Origin: Perognathus longimembris pacificus
Lineage: Eukaryota; Chordata; Mammalia; Rodentia; Heteromyidae
NCBI RefSeq assembly: GCF_023159225.1
Contig: NC_063184.1
Coordinates: 13,319,528-13,383,527, forward strand
Reading direction: 5' to 3'
Length of the DNA stretch: 64,000 nt
A model generated the notes under the pieces. It was given only the letters and a program-made list of their open reading frames with translations. It was not told where the DNA came from and did no database searches. The position numbers and the translations under genes are program-made. Below, one piece after another: positions 45,936 through 57,499 of this stretch. The stretch's first letter is position 1; each line of letters opens with the position of its first letter.

Positions 45936-46033
45936 AAATTGAGGTGTTGGATTTTTTCAGAAACAAAAAAAAGGACGTATAAATAGTTCTCTCAAATAGC
46001 AACAGAAATAACCCTGTAAAAGATACAATGACT

Positions 46034-46243
46034 GGGGCTGGGGATATGGCCTAGTGGCAAGAGTGCTTGCCTCGTATACATGAGGCCCTGGGTTCAATTC
46101 CCCAGCACCACATATACAGAAAACAGCCAGAAGTGGCGCTGTGGCTCAAGTGGCAGAGTACTAGCCTTGAGCAAAAAGAAGCCAGGGACAGTGCTCAGGT
46201 CCTGAGTCCCAAACCCCAGGACTGGCCAAAAAAAAAAAAAAAA
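46034..46243 (+). mobile_element. IDL-Geo-type SINE with target-site duplication
   Basis: A near-consensus dimer with an A tail. The direct repeat AAAAGATACAATGACT occurs at about 46018-46033 and 46244-46259. Confidence 0.95.
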
Positions 46244-46410
46244 AAAAGATACAATGACTTTAAGACAAATCGGAAAATAGAATCTGACTTTTATTAGCCC
46301 CAATGACAGGTATGTATAACTTGAGAAAGATGGCATAATTCTAATATTAGCAAAATTTTAGATAGCTCATAGCTCAGAGGGAAATTTCCTTGAAAAGTCT
46401 GTTATAAGTT

Positions 46411-46766
46411 CTGCTGTTGTGTGAGTGTCGTTGCCTTTCCACAATCAGTGTGCTGAGATCCAATTGCCAATGTGTAGATCTTAGCAGTGGGGCGTTGAGG
46501 AAGGTGATGTGGTCATGAGTGTGGAGCCCTCACGAATGGGATTAGTGCCCTTGTGAAACACAACTTCGGGAGCTCATTTACCACTTGCACCTTGTGAGCA
46601 CACACACACCACCACCTATGAATGAGGAAATGCACGGTGGAATCTATAGGTACTTTTGCCCTGGAACTCCGCGGCCCCCTTCCCCCACCTTAGGAAAGAA
46701 ATACCTGTTGTTTGTAAACTACCCAGTTTGTAGTGTTTTATTACATCAACTCAAAGGCCTGAGACA
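46411..46766 (+). mobile_element. MaLR LTR relic (MLT1/MST-type)
   Basis: In order: TGAGATCCAATTGCCAATGT, GTGATGTGGTCATGAGTGTG, CCTCACGAATGGGATTAGTG, then CTGTTGTTTGTAAACTACCC and TTTTATTACATCAACTC. These match the layout of MaLR LTRs up to their polyadenylation region. Confidence 0.75.
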
Positions 46767-47631
46767 ATGTCTAAAAGCAAAGTACAAATTAAAGAAATTC
46801 CCCCATTGTCCCTATTGCACATTTCAATACACTTGAATTACAGATTTACTGTTATGTCTGGTATTTCGTTTTATGAGGTCTTTCTTATCTAAGTTCTGTG
46901 TAGGTTGTAAAGCAAGCCACATCTGTTCCTTTGCCTCAGTTGCCAAAACTTTGATGTCCCTTTAGCTATCTTCTCCGTTTTGGTCTCTGTCTTTTAGGCA
47001 TACCAAGATTATATAGTATTGGTTTTGGCTTCTAAATCTCTTAATACTTTTACATCATGACATTGTTGAGGTATTGGAAAAATTCCTGTCAGGTACTCAG
47101 ATTTTCTGTGAACCTGGGAGAAGTAAAGATGAGCTGTAAAGGTAACGTCACTTTTTTACTGTTAGGATGTCATTTGAAAATACGACGTTGTTGGTACCCT
47201 CTCTTCATCCTTCTGTTAAGTCTGTTGGAATTAATAGTTTACATTGTACTTTAGTTGATGAAAATTTACTTCTCCACGTACTTCCAGAGAAGCTGATGAT
47301 AAACTTGGGGATCCCTTCAGTTAGAGTTCAGTGGGCACAGAAATCTGTTTGTCTAGTATTTCATATATAGCCTTGATTTTTTTCCCCCTTATGCACACGT
47401 GTTGTATCTGCTATCTGTATCATGGTGATTTCCTGCTTGTGTCTTGCTACTTTACTTACAAGGTTCCTGGAAGTTGCAAATATTTGTAACTAGAATAATT
47501 TAAAGTGTCTTGGTGATTTTGACACTTGGAGATTATCATTATAAAATGGTTCACCTTTTATAAAGTTTACAAAGTGAATTGCCTCCCCAGTTAGCTAATA
47601 AAGGGTATCTTTTAGCTTATTTATTTAGTTT
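46767..47631. other. Unassigned sequence
   Basis: Overlapping plus frames of 65 and 67 residues at 47057-47370 are not recognised. Confidence 0.5.
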
Positions 47632-47745
47632 TTTCTTTTGAGACAGGATCTCATCTGTAGCCTTAAACTTAACATTTTCCTACTGTAGTCATCTAACTAC
47701 TTGGATTTTTGAGCAAATGCCACTGTACCCTGATAGCTTTATAAC
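47632..47745 (-). mobile_element. Old B1/7SL-type SINE monomer
   Basis: TTTTGAGACAGGATCTCATC followed by CTAACTACTTGGATTTTTGA and CCACTGTACCCTGATAG, the reverse of a 7SL monomer. Confidence 0.7.
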
Positions 47746-47814
47746 TTTTTAAATTGAAAGCAACTTTTGTTTCATTAGCTAAGTAGTTAGAAGAGTTTAT
47801 TAGGCTAGAAAAGA

Positions 47815-48047
47815 CTTTTTGTTGTTGTTGATTGTGAGGCTTGAACTCAGGGCCTAGTCCCTGTCCCTGAGCTTTTTCACTTAAGGCTAATGATTCACCA
47901 CTTGTGCAATAACTTCACTTCCAAGTGTTTTGTTAAGAGGTAAGAGTCTCATAGACTTTCCTGCCCCGGCTGGCTTCAATCTATGAACCTCAGACCTCAG
48001 CCTCCTGAGTAGCTAGGATTATAGCCATCAGCCACCAGTGACCAGCT
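47815..48047 (-). mobile_element. Composite SINE
   Basis: GAGGCTTGAACTCAGGGCCT, reversed right monomer, CAGCCTCCTGAGTAGCTAGG, CCACCAGTGACCAGC. Confidence 0.9.
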
Positions 48048-48049
48048 AA

Positions 48050-48050
<1 letters not shown>

Positions 48051-48095
<45 letters not shown>

Positions 48096-48102
48096 TGTGT
48101 GT
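48051..48102. repeat. (GT)n microsatellite
   Basis: About 25 GT units with one TT interruption, lying between two SINE fragments. Confidence 0.95.
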
Positions 48103-48172
48103 TGCTGAGGATTGAACTCAGAGAGCTTTGTACTTGAGACAAATGTTCTCTTACTGAATGACAGCTCAGATT
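48103..48172 (-). mobile_element. ID-like SINE fragment
   Basis: TGCTGAGGATTGAACTCAGA (reverse B box) to TCTCTTACTGAATGACAGCTC (reverse A box). Confidence 0.6.
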
Positions 48173-48479
48173 TTTCTGTTTAAGTTGGTTGTTAGAGCTT
48201 CCCTCTATCCAACAAACCCTTGTTATATAGACCTGGGCAGTAAACACAAGGCAAGTAACTTAACATCTTGTTAAGTTACTAAAGAAAATAGCTATTTAAA
48301 AGAGTAATCTCCTTTGTGGTTCTAGCATTTTCTTTTTCAAATTCTTAGTATATGTTTTATTTTTTCAGTTGTTCTATAACCAGCTTTGATTTGCTATACA
48401 AAGATAGATATTTTAGGTAGGCAAAACTCTTTAGAATCTTCCACTTCCTTTGTTTTCCATAATATGTCCTTTGCTGTAT
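48173..48479. other. Unassigned sequence
   Basis: Nothing recognised. Confidence 0.5.
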
Positions 48480-48880
48480 TAGTATGTAGTCTACAGTTGT
48501 ACAAAAGTACCCTGAACCAGAGCTTAAAACAGTCTAAGTTTGGTCTCCCACGGTTCTCTAGGCTGGAAATCAGAAATCAGGATGTGGCGGGCTTGCTCTG
48601 TTCCTTGCCTCTTTGGGTTTATGACAGCCCCAGACATCCTGGGCTTGCAGTTGAACATTCTGTCTCCAATGGACATATTCCTTCCGTGTTTGTATTCGTG
48701 ATGGTCATGTAAATGCAATGTTCAGATTGGATTAGGGCCCACTCTAACCCAGTGTGACTTCATCTTAATTCTATTGCATCTGCAAAGTATTCCCAAACAA
48801 CGTCACAGTTTGTAGGTATGTAGGTAGTATGGGTTTGGACTTCAAATCCTTTTTGGAAAACACAATTCAACCAATTACTG
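48480..48880 (-). mobile_element. MaLR LTR relic (MLT1-type)
   Basis: The plus strand reads GAGCTTAAAACAGTCTAAGT, GATTGGATTAGGGCCCACTC, GTGTGACTTCATCTTAATTC, TGCATCTGCAAAGTATTCCC and AACACAATTCAACC, the reverse of MLT1-type LTRs. Opposite orientation to the relic at 46411. Confidence 0.75.
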
Positions 48881-48976
48881 TTTTCATTTTCTGGAGCTTT
48901 TCAACATTGAGTCCTATACCCCTTGATTATCATCTTTTCTGTTACCTCTGGATCTTCATCAATGAATCAACCAGTT

Positions 48977-49150
48977 CATCCATCTATCCATCCACCCACT
49001 CATCCATTCATCCATCCACCACCCATCCATCCATCCACCCACCTTTCCATCCATCCACTCTTCTACCCACCAACCCATCCATCCTTCCATCCATCCACCC
49101 ACTCATCCACTCACCCATCCATCAATCCATCTGTCTACTCACCTGTCCAT
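48977..49150. repeat. (ATCC)n / (ACCC)n minisatellite-like tract
   Basis: About 170 bp of imperfect ATCC units with CACC, CACT and TTCC variants. The Ser/His/Pro-rich plus frames come from it. Confidence 0.95.
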
Positions 49151-49496
49151 AACAAATCAAATGAGTATGTCATCTATTTTAGGAGTGTCCTTAGTAGGAA
49201 ATAGGATAGAATAAAAGGAAAACTTTAGCTTTATTCACTTCCAGTCTATTATGAGTTGACAATCCTGTAAATGTATAGAATATCTTTCATAACTATTATA
49301 AGATAAATGAAACATGGAAATAAAATGGAAGGATACAGGGCGTGGAGAGGAGGGGCTAGTAGGGCCTGCATTTTAGCCAGTGTGGCCAGTCCAACCAGCT
49401 ACCCTGTTGCTAAACAACTCCACCCGAACCTGTTGCTGGTCACTAGGAGCCCAATGTGTAGCATATTGAAGATGTCTTCCTAAAAAATAATTCCTG
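49151..49496. other. Unassigned sequence
   Basis: A GC-richer patch at 49340-49460. No family recognised. Confidence 0.45.
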
Positions 49497-49733
49497 AGCT
49501 GAGTGCCAGTGGCTCACACCTGTAATCCTAGCTCCTGAGGAGGCTGAGATCTGAGGCTCACAGTATGAAGCCAGTCTAGACAGGAAAGTTCATGAGTCTT
49601 ATCTCCAATTAAGCACTAAACAAGCCAAAAGTGAAGCTGTGGCTCAAGTGGTCAAGAGCACTAGCCTTGAGCACAAAAGCTCAAGGACAGTGCTCGATGC
49701 TTTGAGTTCAAGCCTCAGGATGGGCCCAAAAGT
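49497..49733 (+). mobile_element. Composite SINE
   Basis: GCTGAGTGCCAGTGGCTCAC head to CAGGATGGGCCCAAAAG end, with the right monomer starting at about 49627. Confidence 0.9.
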
Positions 49734-51239
49734 AGTTCCTGAAACAGAGAAGTAATGCTGGGATAGTTGATTTTAGAAGGTACAAAAGATAGTTTTGAAC
49801 AGTTTCTAGTCTTATTCATCCCATGAATGCATATGACATGTACACAGTATTCCAGCAGCTGTGCTAGGCCCCCGGATGTATACAATGGTAAGCAAGACGG
49901 AAGTGGCTTCTCCCCTTGTGGATTCTTATAGCAATGCCTTTTAGAATGTGGGAAGGTGTCAGTTTAGATCTGACTTGATTTAGCTCTTCCCACCTGATCT
50001 CTTCAAGCAAAGCATAAGTTGTTGCAAAGCCATTTCCTACAGACTCATATACTGAGTAAAGGTCATGCCTCATTGCCATAAGGAGGGAAGACAAAATTTC
50101 CATAGAAGTGTTGGTGACTGAGCCTAAATAAAATACATAGTTTTCCTTGGACTTAATATGCTCTAGGGTTACTTTGCAGGTAGTTTTGGAGGAAAACAGG
50201 GCTCTGATCTGTGTGATGTAGATAAGAAGCTTGAAAAATGGACACAGACAAGATTTCATTTGGTTATTAGTTTGTTTTATAATATAGAATAAAGAAGAAG
50301 ACTTAAGAAAACAAATCTTCAATCTGTGAAGGACAAATCAGTTTGCTGAGCAGCTCACCTTAAAACAATGACCCGAGTTGTTACCTCGATTTCCTACAGA
50401 CTGTGTATCTGCCAGCTATTGTTTTACTAAGATGAACAAATCCTTGCCAAAGGATTTTTTAAAAGCCCTTTTAACTATAAAATTCCTTAGGGCAGAGAAA
50501 TAAAATTTGCAGAGTAAAATGTGTATCCAGAGGTGATGCATCAAGTGAAGGGAAAAAATCTCCAGAGTCGCAGGCCGGTTGTACATTCCGTCTTCCCTTC
50601 TTCCCTTGTAGAGGAGGAGAAGAGAAAATGACTTGTGGTTTATCTCAACACCAGATTCAGGCAGATCACAAGATCTCTCACCTGTGCTGAGCCAGCAGTG
50701 TCGGAAGGAAGGGCAGCCCAGGTGCTCACTGAGTGCTTAGAAAGGCCGCTGTCTGGTATCTGTGACTCAGACTGACATGTCCTCCTGATGGCCTTCGGTT
50801 TTCCTGGAGCAGGGGTAGCTGGCCCTTCGCTTTGCTTGTACTGTGGGTTTTACCTCATATCTACTTTTCCCAGTTGGCTGTCTTCCAGTGTGTAACTTGT
50901 TTTACAGATCTTGTTTTTATATCTGGATTGAGGCTGTCAGAATTTCTAGTGTTAGGAAATGAAATGCATACATACATTTCAGTAATTGCAAAATACTGCT
51001 TCTTAGTTGTCCTAATAAAGCTGATCATACAGGACTTTGCTTGGTCTTGAAATATTTTTGTTCACCATGTGACCTGACTTGGGGATTGCAATGTGGGTTG
51101 ACTTGATTACTACTTTCAGTTTCCATGAGACTGTGAATGTGAAATATTAAGTCATAGAATAATCTGTCTGTATTCCAGAATTTTTTAAAATTTCATCATA
51201 GGAGAATACTATTAAAAAAGCTTAATTGTTATTGTGAAT
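49734..51239. other. Unassigned sequence, 1.5 kb
   Basis: GCAGCTGTGCTAGGCCCCCG near 49855 may be a MIR/L2-like trace. The longest minus frame (152 residues, 49864-50322) has no recognisable motif. A GC-richer patch spans 50560-50830. Confidence 0.45.
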
Positions 51240-51745
51240 TTTTTGAGATATTACAGTTCAAATTCAGGGGCCTCATGCTTGATAAGCAGGTATTCTACCA
51301 TTTGAGCCATACCTCAGCCCTTTTTTTCATTGCCAGCCCTAGGGCTTGAACTCAGGGCCTGAGCACTGTCCCTGGCCTCTTTGCACTCAGGCTAGCACTC
51401 TACCACTGAAGCCACAGCACCACTTCTGGCTTTTTCTGTTTATGTGATGCTGAGGAATCGAACCCAGGGCTTCATGCATGCAAGCACTGTACCACTAGGC
51501 CATATTCCCAGCCCCTTTCAGCCCTTTTTGCTTTAGTTATTCTTACATGGAGTTCCACATTTTTGCCTGGCTAACATCACACAGTCTTCCTTCCTAAACC
51601 TCAAACATAACTGGTATCATAGGTATGCCTCACTACATTTGGCTTGTTGGTGGATATTGGGATCTTGTTAACTTTCCCCCAATATGGGCCTTAAACTACA
51701 GTCCTTTTAATCTCTTCCTCCTGACTAGCTGGGATTACAGGTGTA
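51240..51745 (-). mobile_element. Old B1-ID-type SINE, host of a nested insertion
   Basis: The reversed ID part at 51245-51313 (TTCTACCATTTGAGCCATAC) and the reversed B1 part at 51530-51745 (CTGACTAGCTGGGATTACAG) are separated by an IDL-Geo-type insertion. Confidence 0.7.
51326..51517 (-). mobile_element. IDL-Geo-type SINE nested in the B1-ID SINE, with target-site duplication
   Basis: A reversed full dimer. The direct repeat TCAGCCCTTTTT lies at 51314-51325 and 51518-51529. It post-dates the host. Confidence 0.95.
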
Positions 51746-51764
51746 AGGACCTCGTGTTCTTGAT

Positions 51765-51950
51765 TGACTTTTTTTTTTCTCAAGGCTGGCACCTTACCAC
51801 TTGAGCCACAGTTCCACTTCTGACTTTTTGCTGGTTAATTGGAGATAATTGTTTCATGAACTCTTCTGCCTGGGGCTTTGACCTGTAATCCTTCAATCTC
51901 AGCCTCTTCAGCAGCTAGGATTATAGGTGTGAGTCACTGGGGCCCAGACT
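51765..51950 (-). mobile_element. Composite SINE, partial
   Basis: A T run, CTCAAGGCTGGCACCTTACC, then CTGGTTAATTGGAGATAATT and the reversed head TAGGATTATAGGTGTGAGTC. The outer end of the right monomer is missing. Confidence 0.85.
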
Positions 51951-52629
51951 ATGCAGTTTTCTTTATGGTAGAAATGGGAGAAGTAGTAAATGTAATAAAC
52001 AGGCGAATAGTAAATATTCAGTTACCTGCACCCCACGTTCCTTAGCACGCTGCTCCTGTCGGGAGTTTATAAGTGCAGTCTGGGTTCTGTTTGTGGGTGT
52101 CAGTGTGGAGAGAAACAGTGGGCTGGAAGCGATGCTGTCAGGCAGCAGTGTAGGGTGTGCGGAGTCTCCCCTGGGCCGCTGCTTTCTCCATTTATTGTCA
52201 GGGAAATCCAATTTGCTACGGTGCAGGGGAAGCCCTGCGGATTTGAATGTATCTGTGCTGCGTTCACTCTAAAATGGAAAGGAAAATATTTATCACTTTT
52301 TTTCCTGCAGTGTGATTTTTTTTTTTGTAGTATCGTCACTAAAATGAGCAGAACTTTATATTGGGGTTTTGAAAAATTCTGAAAGTGATTATGCTGTGTA
52401 ACTTTTGAGAACACTTCTACTCTTAATGATCTGAATGAGATGAAAACATACATTTTTCTTGCTGATACTTTCTGCCTTGTAGAAAACAGCTTTTCCTTGT
52501 AGGGGTTTCTAAGATCTACTGGGCAGAGTGAACTGGAGGCCATGCCGTCAGGGTGTGACACCTGCTGAAAGGAATCGTCTTTGTGTGGGAGTAACTGAAT
52601 GTAGAGAGCTTAGTATTTTTGTGTCCTGA
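51951..52629. other. Unassigned sequence with a candidate conserved non-coding block
   Basis: 52020-52380 is repeat-free, GC-mixed and contains a motif-like run around CTACGGTGCAGGGGAAGCCC. A 153-residue minus frame (52100-52561) and an 82-residue one have no recognisable domain. I cannot show conservation from one sequence. Confidence 0.4.
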
Positions 52630-52728
52630 GTTGTTTGTCATCCCAGCACTTGGGAGGCTGAGGCAGGATTGTGATCCTGAGGCCAACTTGGGCTACATAG
52701 GGAGACTTTGTCTTAAAAAGAAAATGTG
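52630..52728 (+). mobile_element. B1 SINE
   Basis: CATCCCAGCACTTGGGAGGC, TGAGGCAGGATTGTGATCCT, GGCCAACTTGGGCTACATAG, then TTGTCTTAAAAAG: a B1 without the Geo-type right monomer. Confidence 0.9.
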
Positions 52729-52946
52729 TGAGCAGCCATTCTCACATTGCCAGATTGAAGGCAATTCTTTCTTGATGCACTCTCTCTGTAAGTAGGACTT
52801 GGCTGCAAAGCATTCGGGTGAAAATTCACTTATTATTTGTGACTTTTCCCAGTGCCCTAAATAAATAGCAAATATAGTTAATAGTCGCCGACAGATTGAA
52901 AGAGAGGCAGCACAAAGGTAGAATTAGGGGTGAGGATTAGGGATTT

Positions 52947-53155
52947 TTTTTTTTTGAAATTGTTACAGAGGCGATATACAGAGGAGTTACAGTTACATAA
53001 GTCAGGTAAAGAGTACATTTCTTTTCGGACAATGTCTCCCATCCCCTTGCTCCCAGTTTCCCCCTCTCGTCCCTACCTACAAATTGTATAGTTCCTTTTC
53101 AATACAATGTCTTAGTACCACTGCTACATCTGTTCACTCTTTCTCCCTCCAAGCA
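52947..53155 (-). mobile_element. Old LINE-1 3' UTR, type X
   Basis: T run, then AGGCGATATACAGAGGAGTT, ACAGTTACATAAGTCAGGTA and a C/T-rich block, ending near CTTTCTCCCTCC. Confidence 0.8.
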
Positions 53156-53357
53156 AACCCTGAGGGCGGGGCAGTGGGCTGAGCAGAGAGCTTTCCACAG
53201 GCTCCACCCCTCACTCCCTGCACCACTACAGCTATGCCCCAGGAAGACTGCCAGAATGGGGAGACTCCCCCGGAGCCCCCAACTAATTGATGATCTGGTG
53301 GGAGATGCTTGCTTATCACATCCACTCAGGGTGAGATCCCAGACAGCTGGCACGTAC
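53156..53357. other. Unclassified GC-rich segment
   Basis: GC-rich, repeat-free sequence starting right at the LINE-1 3' UTR edge and running to the CT microsatellite. The minus frame (134 residues at 53099-53503) includes the GA repeat, so its length is inflated. A possible part of an unrecognised LTR or transcript. Confidence 0.35.
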
Positions 53358-53460
53358 TCTCTCTCTCTCTCTCTCTCTCTGTGTTTCTCTCTGTCTCTCT
53401 TTCTCTCTCTCTGCCTCTCTCTCTCTCTCTCTTTCTCTCTCTCTGACTCTCTCTCTCTCG
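53358..53460. repeat. (CT)n microsatellite
   Basis: About 100 bp of CT with TTT, GT and GC interruptions; alternating Arg/Glu or Ser/Leu in translation. Confidence 0.95.
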
Positions 53461-55639
53461 CCGATTTCTTTGTTTGGCAACTATGGAAAGCACCATGGAA
53501 CATGGTATGAACCCCTGGCCCTTTACTTTAATAAAAGCAGAAAAGTCTGTGACTGAACTCTGAGCGGGAGTGTCCACAAGATGTCAACTGAGGACACTGA
53601 AGGTTGGGTGTTGGTGAAAGGTTGTAATTTATCGACTGGATTGATAAAACTCTGACTCTTCGTTTTGCGTCCCATCAGTTCTTCTGTCTAAATTCTCTGC
53701 CAGAAGTAGACACCTACAGCAGATTTCTCTCCACTCAGGAATGTCAGCCACAAGATCCATCTCTGCTTGAGTCTGAGGCCAAGTTCAGCTGATTGGCTGG
53801 GTCTCTGGGGCCGGGGATGTATTACAGCAGACAGTAGACAGGAGGGAGTTGTCAGACTGCCACCAGCGCTTTCCTGCCCCTCTCCCCCCAAGGACCCCCC
53901 TCCCTGCTTCTTGCCAAATCTGCTATGCATTTGAAGTTGATTGAAGTGGGTCTCATTGTTAACTTGTCAGCCGAAACCCTGATGATTTAGAGAGCTTTTT
54001 TTTGTTCATTTCAGTTGCACAAGAAATTGAAGTTAAAAAAAAATCTGGATCCTTTTAGAGGATTGGGTATTACCAAAGAGAGCAGTGGTGTGTGGATTTA
54101 CCACCAATTAATGGAAAAGTGTTGTCAGGTGCATGAGAGGGGGGGTTTGTGGGGATGGGGGTCCTTTGGTGCCAGAAGTTTGTTATGAGTGATGAACTTT
54201 CTTCCTGGAAAGCATTATGAAGAATTATACCATCCCAACAAATACAACCTGCTTTCACATACAGCTTATCTCATTTATCTTCATAACATCAGTGAGAAAC
54301 AGTTTGTGGCAGGTATAATTATCTCCTCCTTAGCAGAGAGCAAAGGTGGGGTGCAAAGAAAACCAGACAGCCACAATATATATATGTTTTTATCATTTTT
54401 CCCCTTACCAAATAGGTGAACCTACTTCATATATAGCTGAACATAACTTTATTGTAAGGGAAAGTTCTTTATTATGGGTGAGCTATGTACAGTGGAAGAG
54501 TGCTATCCATTTTGTGTCACAAGATAACTTAAGCAAAGATTATGTGTTTCTGTCTAGTACATGGTATGGATTAGGTGTATATTTTTGGTAAATTGAGATG
54601 ATTATGAATGGAACAGAATTGGTTCTGAAAAAATGAGAGCAATCTTGTTCTCAGTCGCTGTAAACTGCACATTTAACTTGCCTTACATGCTGAAACAGAA
54701 CCAGATGTTATTTTGCAGGGCAGAAAGCTGTCTGATGTGAACACTTTGGTCATGGAGCCAGACTTAAAACATTGTTACTATATTACATCAGAGATGGTGT
54801 GAAGAAAAATGATGTAAAATTATGAAAAAGAAATTGTACTCTTTAGGGGGAAAAAAGGTGTTTGGCAAATTAAGTATGTTGTCAAGAGCCCCCCATACGA
54901 TGTTGGAGGAAAGTGTTAGGTGAAACTTTATTAGATAGGATACAGGGTTTTGTTTTGTTCCATGAAGCATAGAAAATCTTAAAAATACAATGGCAATCAA
55001 GATAGAAGTCCATATACTCTTGTAAGTCTGGGTCAGCCAGCAGCATGGGCTGGCAGTTTGACTGTAGCAAGAACCCAAGGTTTCTTCTGTTTTTCCATTT
55101 GGACCTAAGGCTTTCAATTTATAATCTAGGCTGGCTGTTGTTATTTTTGAGTTGGGAGGACAAGGAAGGAGACAGTGTGCAGCTGGCTCTTTTCTTTCTG
55201 AAGGCACAAACCTCATGTTGTGAACTGTCCTTCACATGGAAATCTTTTCACAAATCACTGGCCAATATTTAGTTCATGGCCTCATCTAATTTTAGTACAG
55301 GCTAGGTAATGGCCTTTGCCTAAGTAGGCTGCTTACTAATGTTAGACAAACTTACCAGTCTCCCCAGAACCCTATGTGGTAGATACTTGTTTCAAATATA
55401 AACTCCAATTGTTTAGCAGCAAAATGCTACCCAGCCTGCCCTTCTGGGTAATATTGATGAATGCATCTTCTGTTTTCCCTTCATTCTTTTGAGACTCATG
55501 ATGAGCTAGATTATTAGGATAATAAATTATCTCCTTTTGATCAGTGCAAAAGTAGGACCATGCCCTGCTGTGTAATACTGTCAATTGGAGCAACTACATT
55601 ATGGTTAGCATGTGTGTATGTGAGTTGCATGCATGCGTG
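53461..55639. other. Unassigned sequence, 2.2 kb
   Basis: TACTTTAATAAAAGCAGAAA (53525-53544) holds a polyadenylation-like hexamer. GC-rich around 53800-53900. A 142-residue minus frame (54788-55216) and others show no recognisable domain. No classified repeat was seen. Confidence 0.45.
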
Positions 55640-55893
55640 CATATGTATGCTGGTACTAGGGCTTGAACTCATGAGCCTGGGTACTGTCCCTTAGCTTTTT
55701 CACTCCAGGCTGGTGCATTGCCACTTGAGTCACAGCTCCACTTCTGGCTCTTTTAGTGCTTACAGATAAAGAGTCTCATGGACTTTTTCTTTCTCTTTAT
55801 TTTTTAAAATCTGGGATGGCTTTGAACCAGTATCTTCAGATCTTAGCCTATTGAGTAGCTAAGATTACAGGCATGAGCCACTGGTACCCAGCT
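55640..55893 (-). mobile_element. Composite SINE
   Basis: GGGCTTGAACTCATGAGCCT, reversed right monomer, then TATTGAGTAGCTAAGATTAC and GAGCCACTGGTACCC. Confidence 0.85.
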
Positions 55894-56014
55894 TGCTGTG
55901 AGATTTTAGGATGAATAGATATTGGATTTTAACAGAGTTTTATGTATTTATTTACATGATCATATGATTTTCCCCTTGGCCTGATGAGATGATAGATTAT
56001 ATTATTTTGGGGGG

Positions 56015-56240
56015 TATATGGCTGGTACTGAGGCTTGAACTTGGTGCCTGTAGCTTATTTGTAGCACTCTGCTATTGCGCCACACCTCTACTTCGGTTTG
56101 GTGGTGGTTGTTATTTTTGCTGGTTAATCAGAGATAAATGTCTCCTAGTTTTATCTGCCTGGGCTAGCTTCAAACCACAACTTTTAGATTTTAGCCTTCT
56201 GAGTAGCTAGGATATGAGGTGTCAGCCAGCATTGCTCAGC
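56015..56240 (-). mobile_element. Composite SINE
   Basis: GAGGCTTGAACTTGGTGCCT, shortened right monomer, CCTTCTGAGTAGCTAGGATA. Diverged. Confidence 0.8.
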
Positions 56241-56699
56241 TATGAACACATTTTCAATATTAAACCAATTTTGTATAAGATAAAGCACATTTTAAATAGA
56301 ATTGTGTTAATATTCAATTATATTTAATTTTAATATTAATATGTAATAGTGCATTGTTTTTTCTATTGTTGAAATCTGTTCTACAATACTTTACTGTGGC
56401 AAGTATGTAATAAAGTATAGCCTTCTAACAGTGGTAGTTGGGATCTGAGAATAGAATGAATGTGGTTAGTATGAAACAGGGAGTCGAAAGTTGAGATTTG
56501 TTGAGAATATTAATGAAAGAAGACAGGAGGAAGTAAATGTTATAAAGTATAAGTTTATTTTTGTGGTTCTGGTATTATGGCCTAGAAGAGATGTCTGTCA
56601 AGTAATTGAATAAGCAGGAAATAAACTGAAGAGAGAAGTTTGGGGAGTCAGTTACAAATGACAGGGACCCTGAAAGCTGTACAAGTAACAAGATTTTGT
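56241..56699. other. Unassigned AT-rich sequence
   Basis: Nothing recognised. Confidence 0.5.
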
Positions 56700-56945
56700 T
56701 GTTTTTGTGCCAGTCCTGGGGTTTGAACTGAGGGTCTAGTCACTGTTGCTGAGTCTCTCTGTGCTCAAAGCTAGCGCTCTACCACTTTAGCTCCAGCACT
56801 ACGTATGGCTTTTTCTGAGTAGTTTATTGGAGATAAAAGAGTTTCACAGACTTCCCTGCCCAGACTAGCTTGGAACTGCAATCCTCAGATCTCAGCCTCC
56901 CAAGTAGCTAGGATTAGAGGCACAAGTGTGAGCCACTGGCACCAG
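56700..56945 (-). mobile_element. Composite SINE
   Basis: CAGTCCTGGGGTTTGAACTG, reversed right monomer, CAGCCTCCCAAGTAGCTAGG, GAGCCACTGGCACCAGGC. Confidence 0.9.
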
Positions 56946-57499
56946 GCTAAGTAACACGTTTGTTAAAGGAAAGATGGAAAGAAGAAGAGATCATAAAAAA
57001 TAAAAAGAAATCCTAAGGAATACTTGGAGAAATAAGAACCAACAAAGACAAACCAAAATGATAGGATATCAGAAGTGGAAGGTGTTATAAGGATTCAGGA
57101 TTGTGATCACAGTGAACAGGAAAGAAACATTTCAAAGATGGCAACAAAGAAAGACTGAGGCTTCAAATATGATAATTATGAATTCATTGATTTGTTTTCC
57201 TGAAAGTATGTGGAGTGAAAGGTACCATGCATGCCATAGTGGAGGCTGAAAAATACAGCTTTTTTCAGCAATGGTGGCAGTGAACTGAAGACAAATGTTA
57301 AAGGCACAGAAAAATCAAGAATGTAGCGTACCACCAGCCTGAGCACGTGCAGTTGTGTGAAAGGAACCAGCGAAGAAGGACATTGATGATAAATGATGGA
57401 AAGTGAAAGATAGATAAGCCAGTAATTGTGAAATTGGTTGCTGATTTATCTGCCTTTTAGAAATCTCTGTGCTTTCATACAGAAAGGCATCCGTCAGTT
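56946..57499. other. Unassigned sequence
   Basis: A-rich. No gene or repeat recognised. Confidence 0.5.

Noticed and set aside
48977..49150. CRISPR-like array in the ATCC tract
   Set aside because: There are no distinct spacers between constant repeats; it is a tetranucleotide satellite in a mammalian genome.
48829..49204. Ser/His/Pro-rich plus frames of 107 and 93 residues
   Set aside because: Translation of the ATCC repeat in different frames.
49864..50322. 152-residue minus-strand frame
   Set aside because: No recognisable motif, no conserved-looking composition and no splice signals that would make it an exon.
52100..52561. 153-residue minus-strand frame
   Set aside because: It spans a T-rich run that gives lysine strings and has no family features. 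Kept only as a possible conserved non-coding block.
53099..53577. Arg/Glu-rich minus frames (134 and 83 residues)
   Set aside because: They are the translation of the CT/GA microsatellite plus its flanks.
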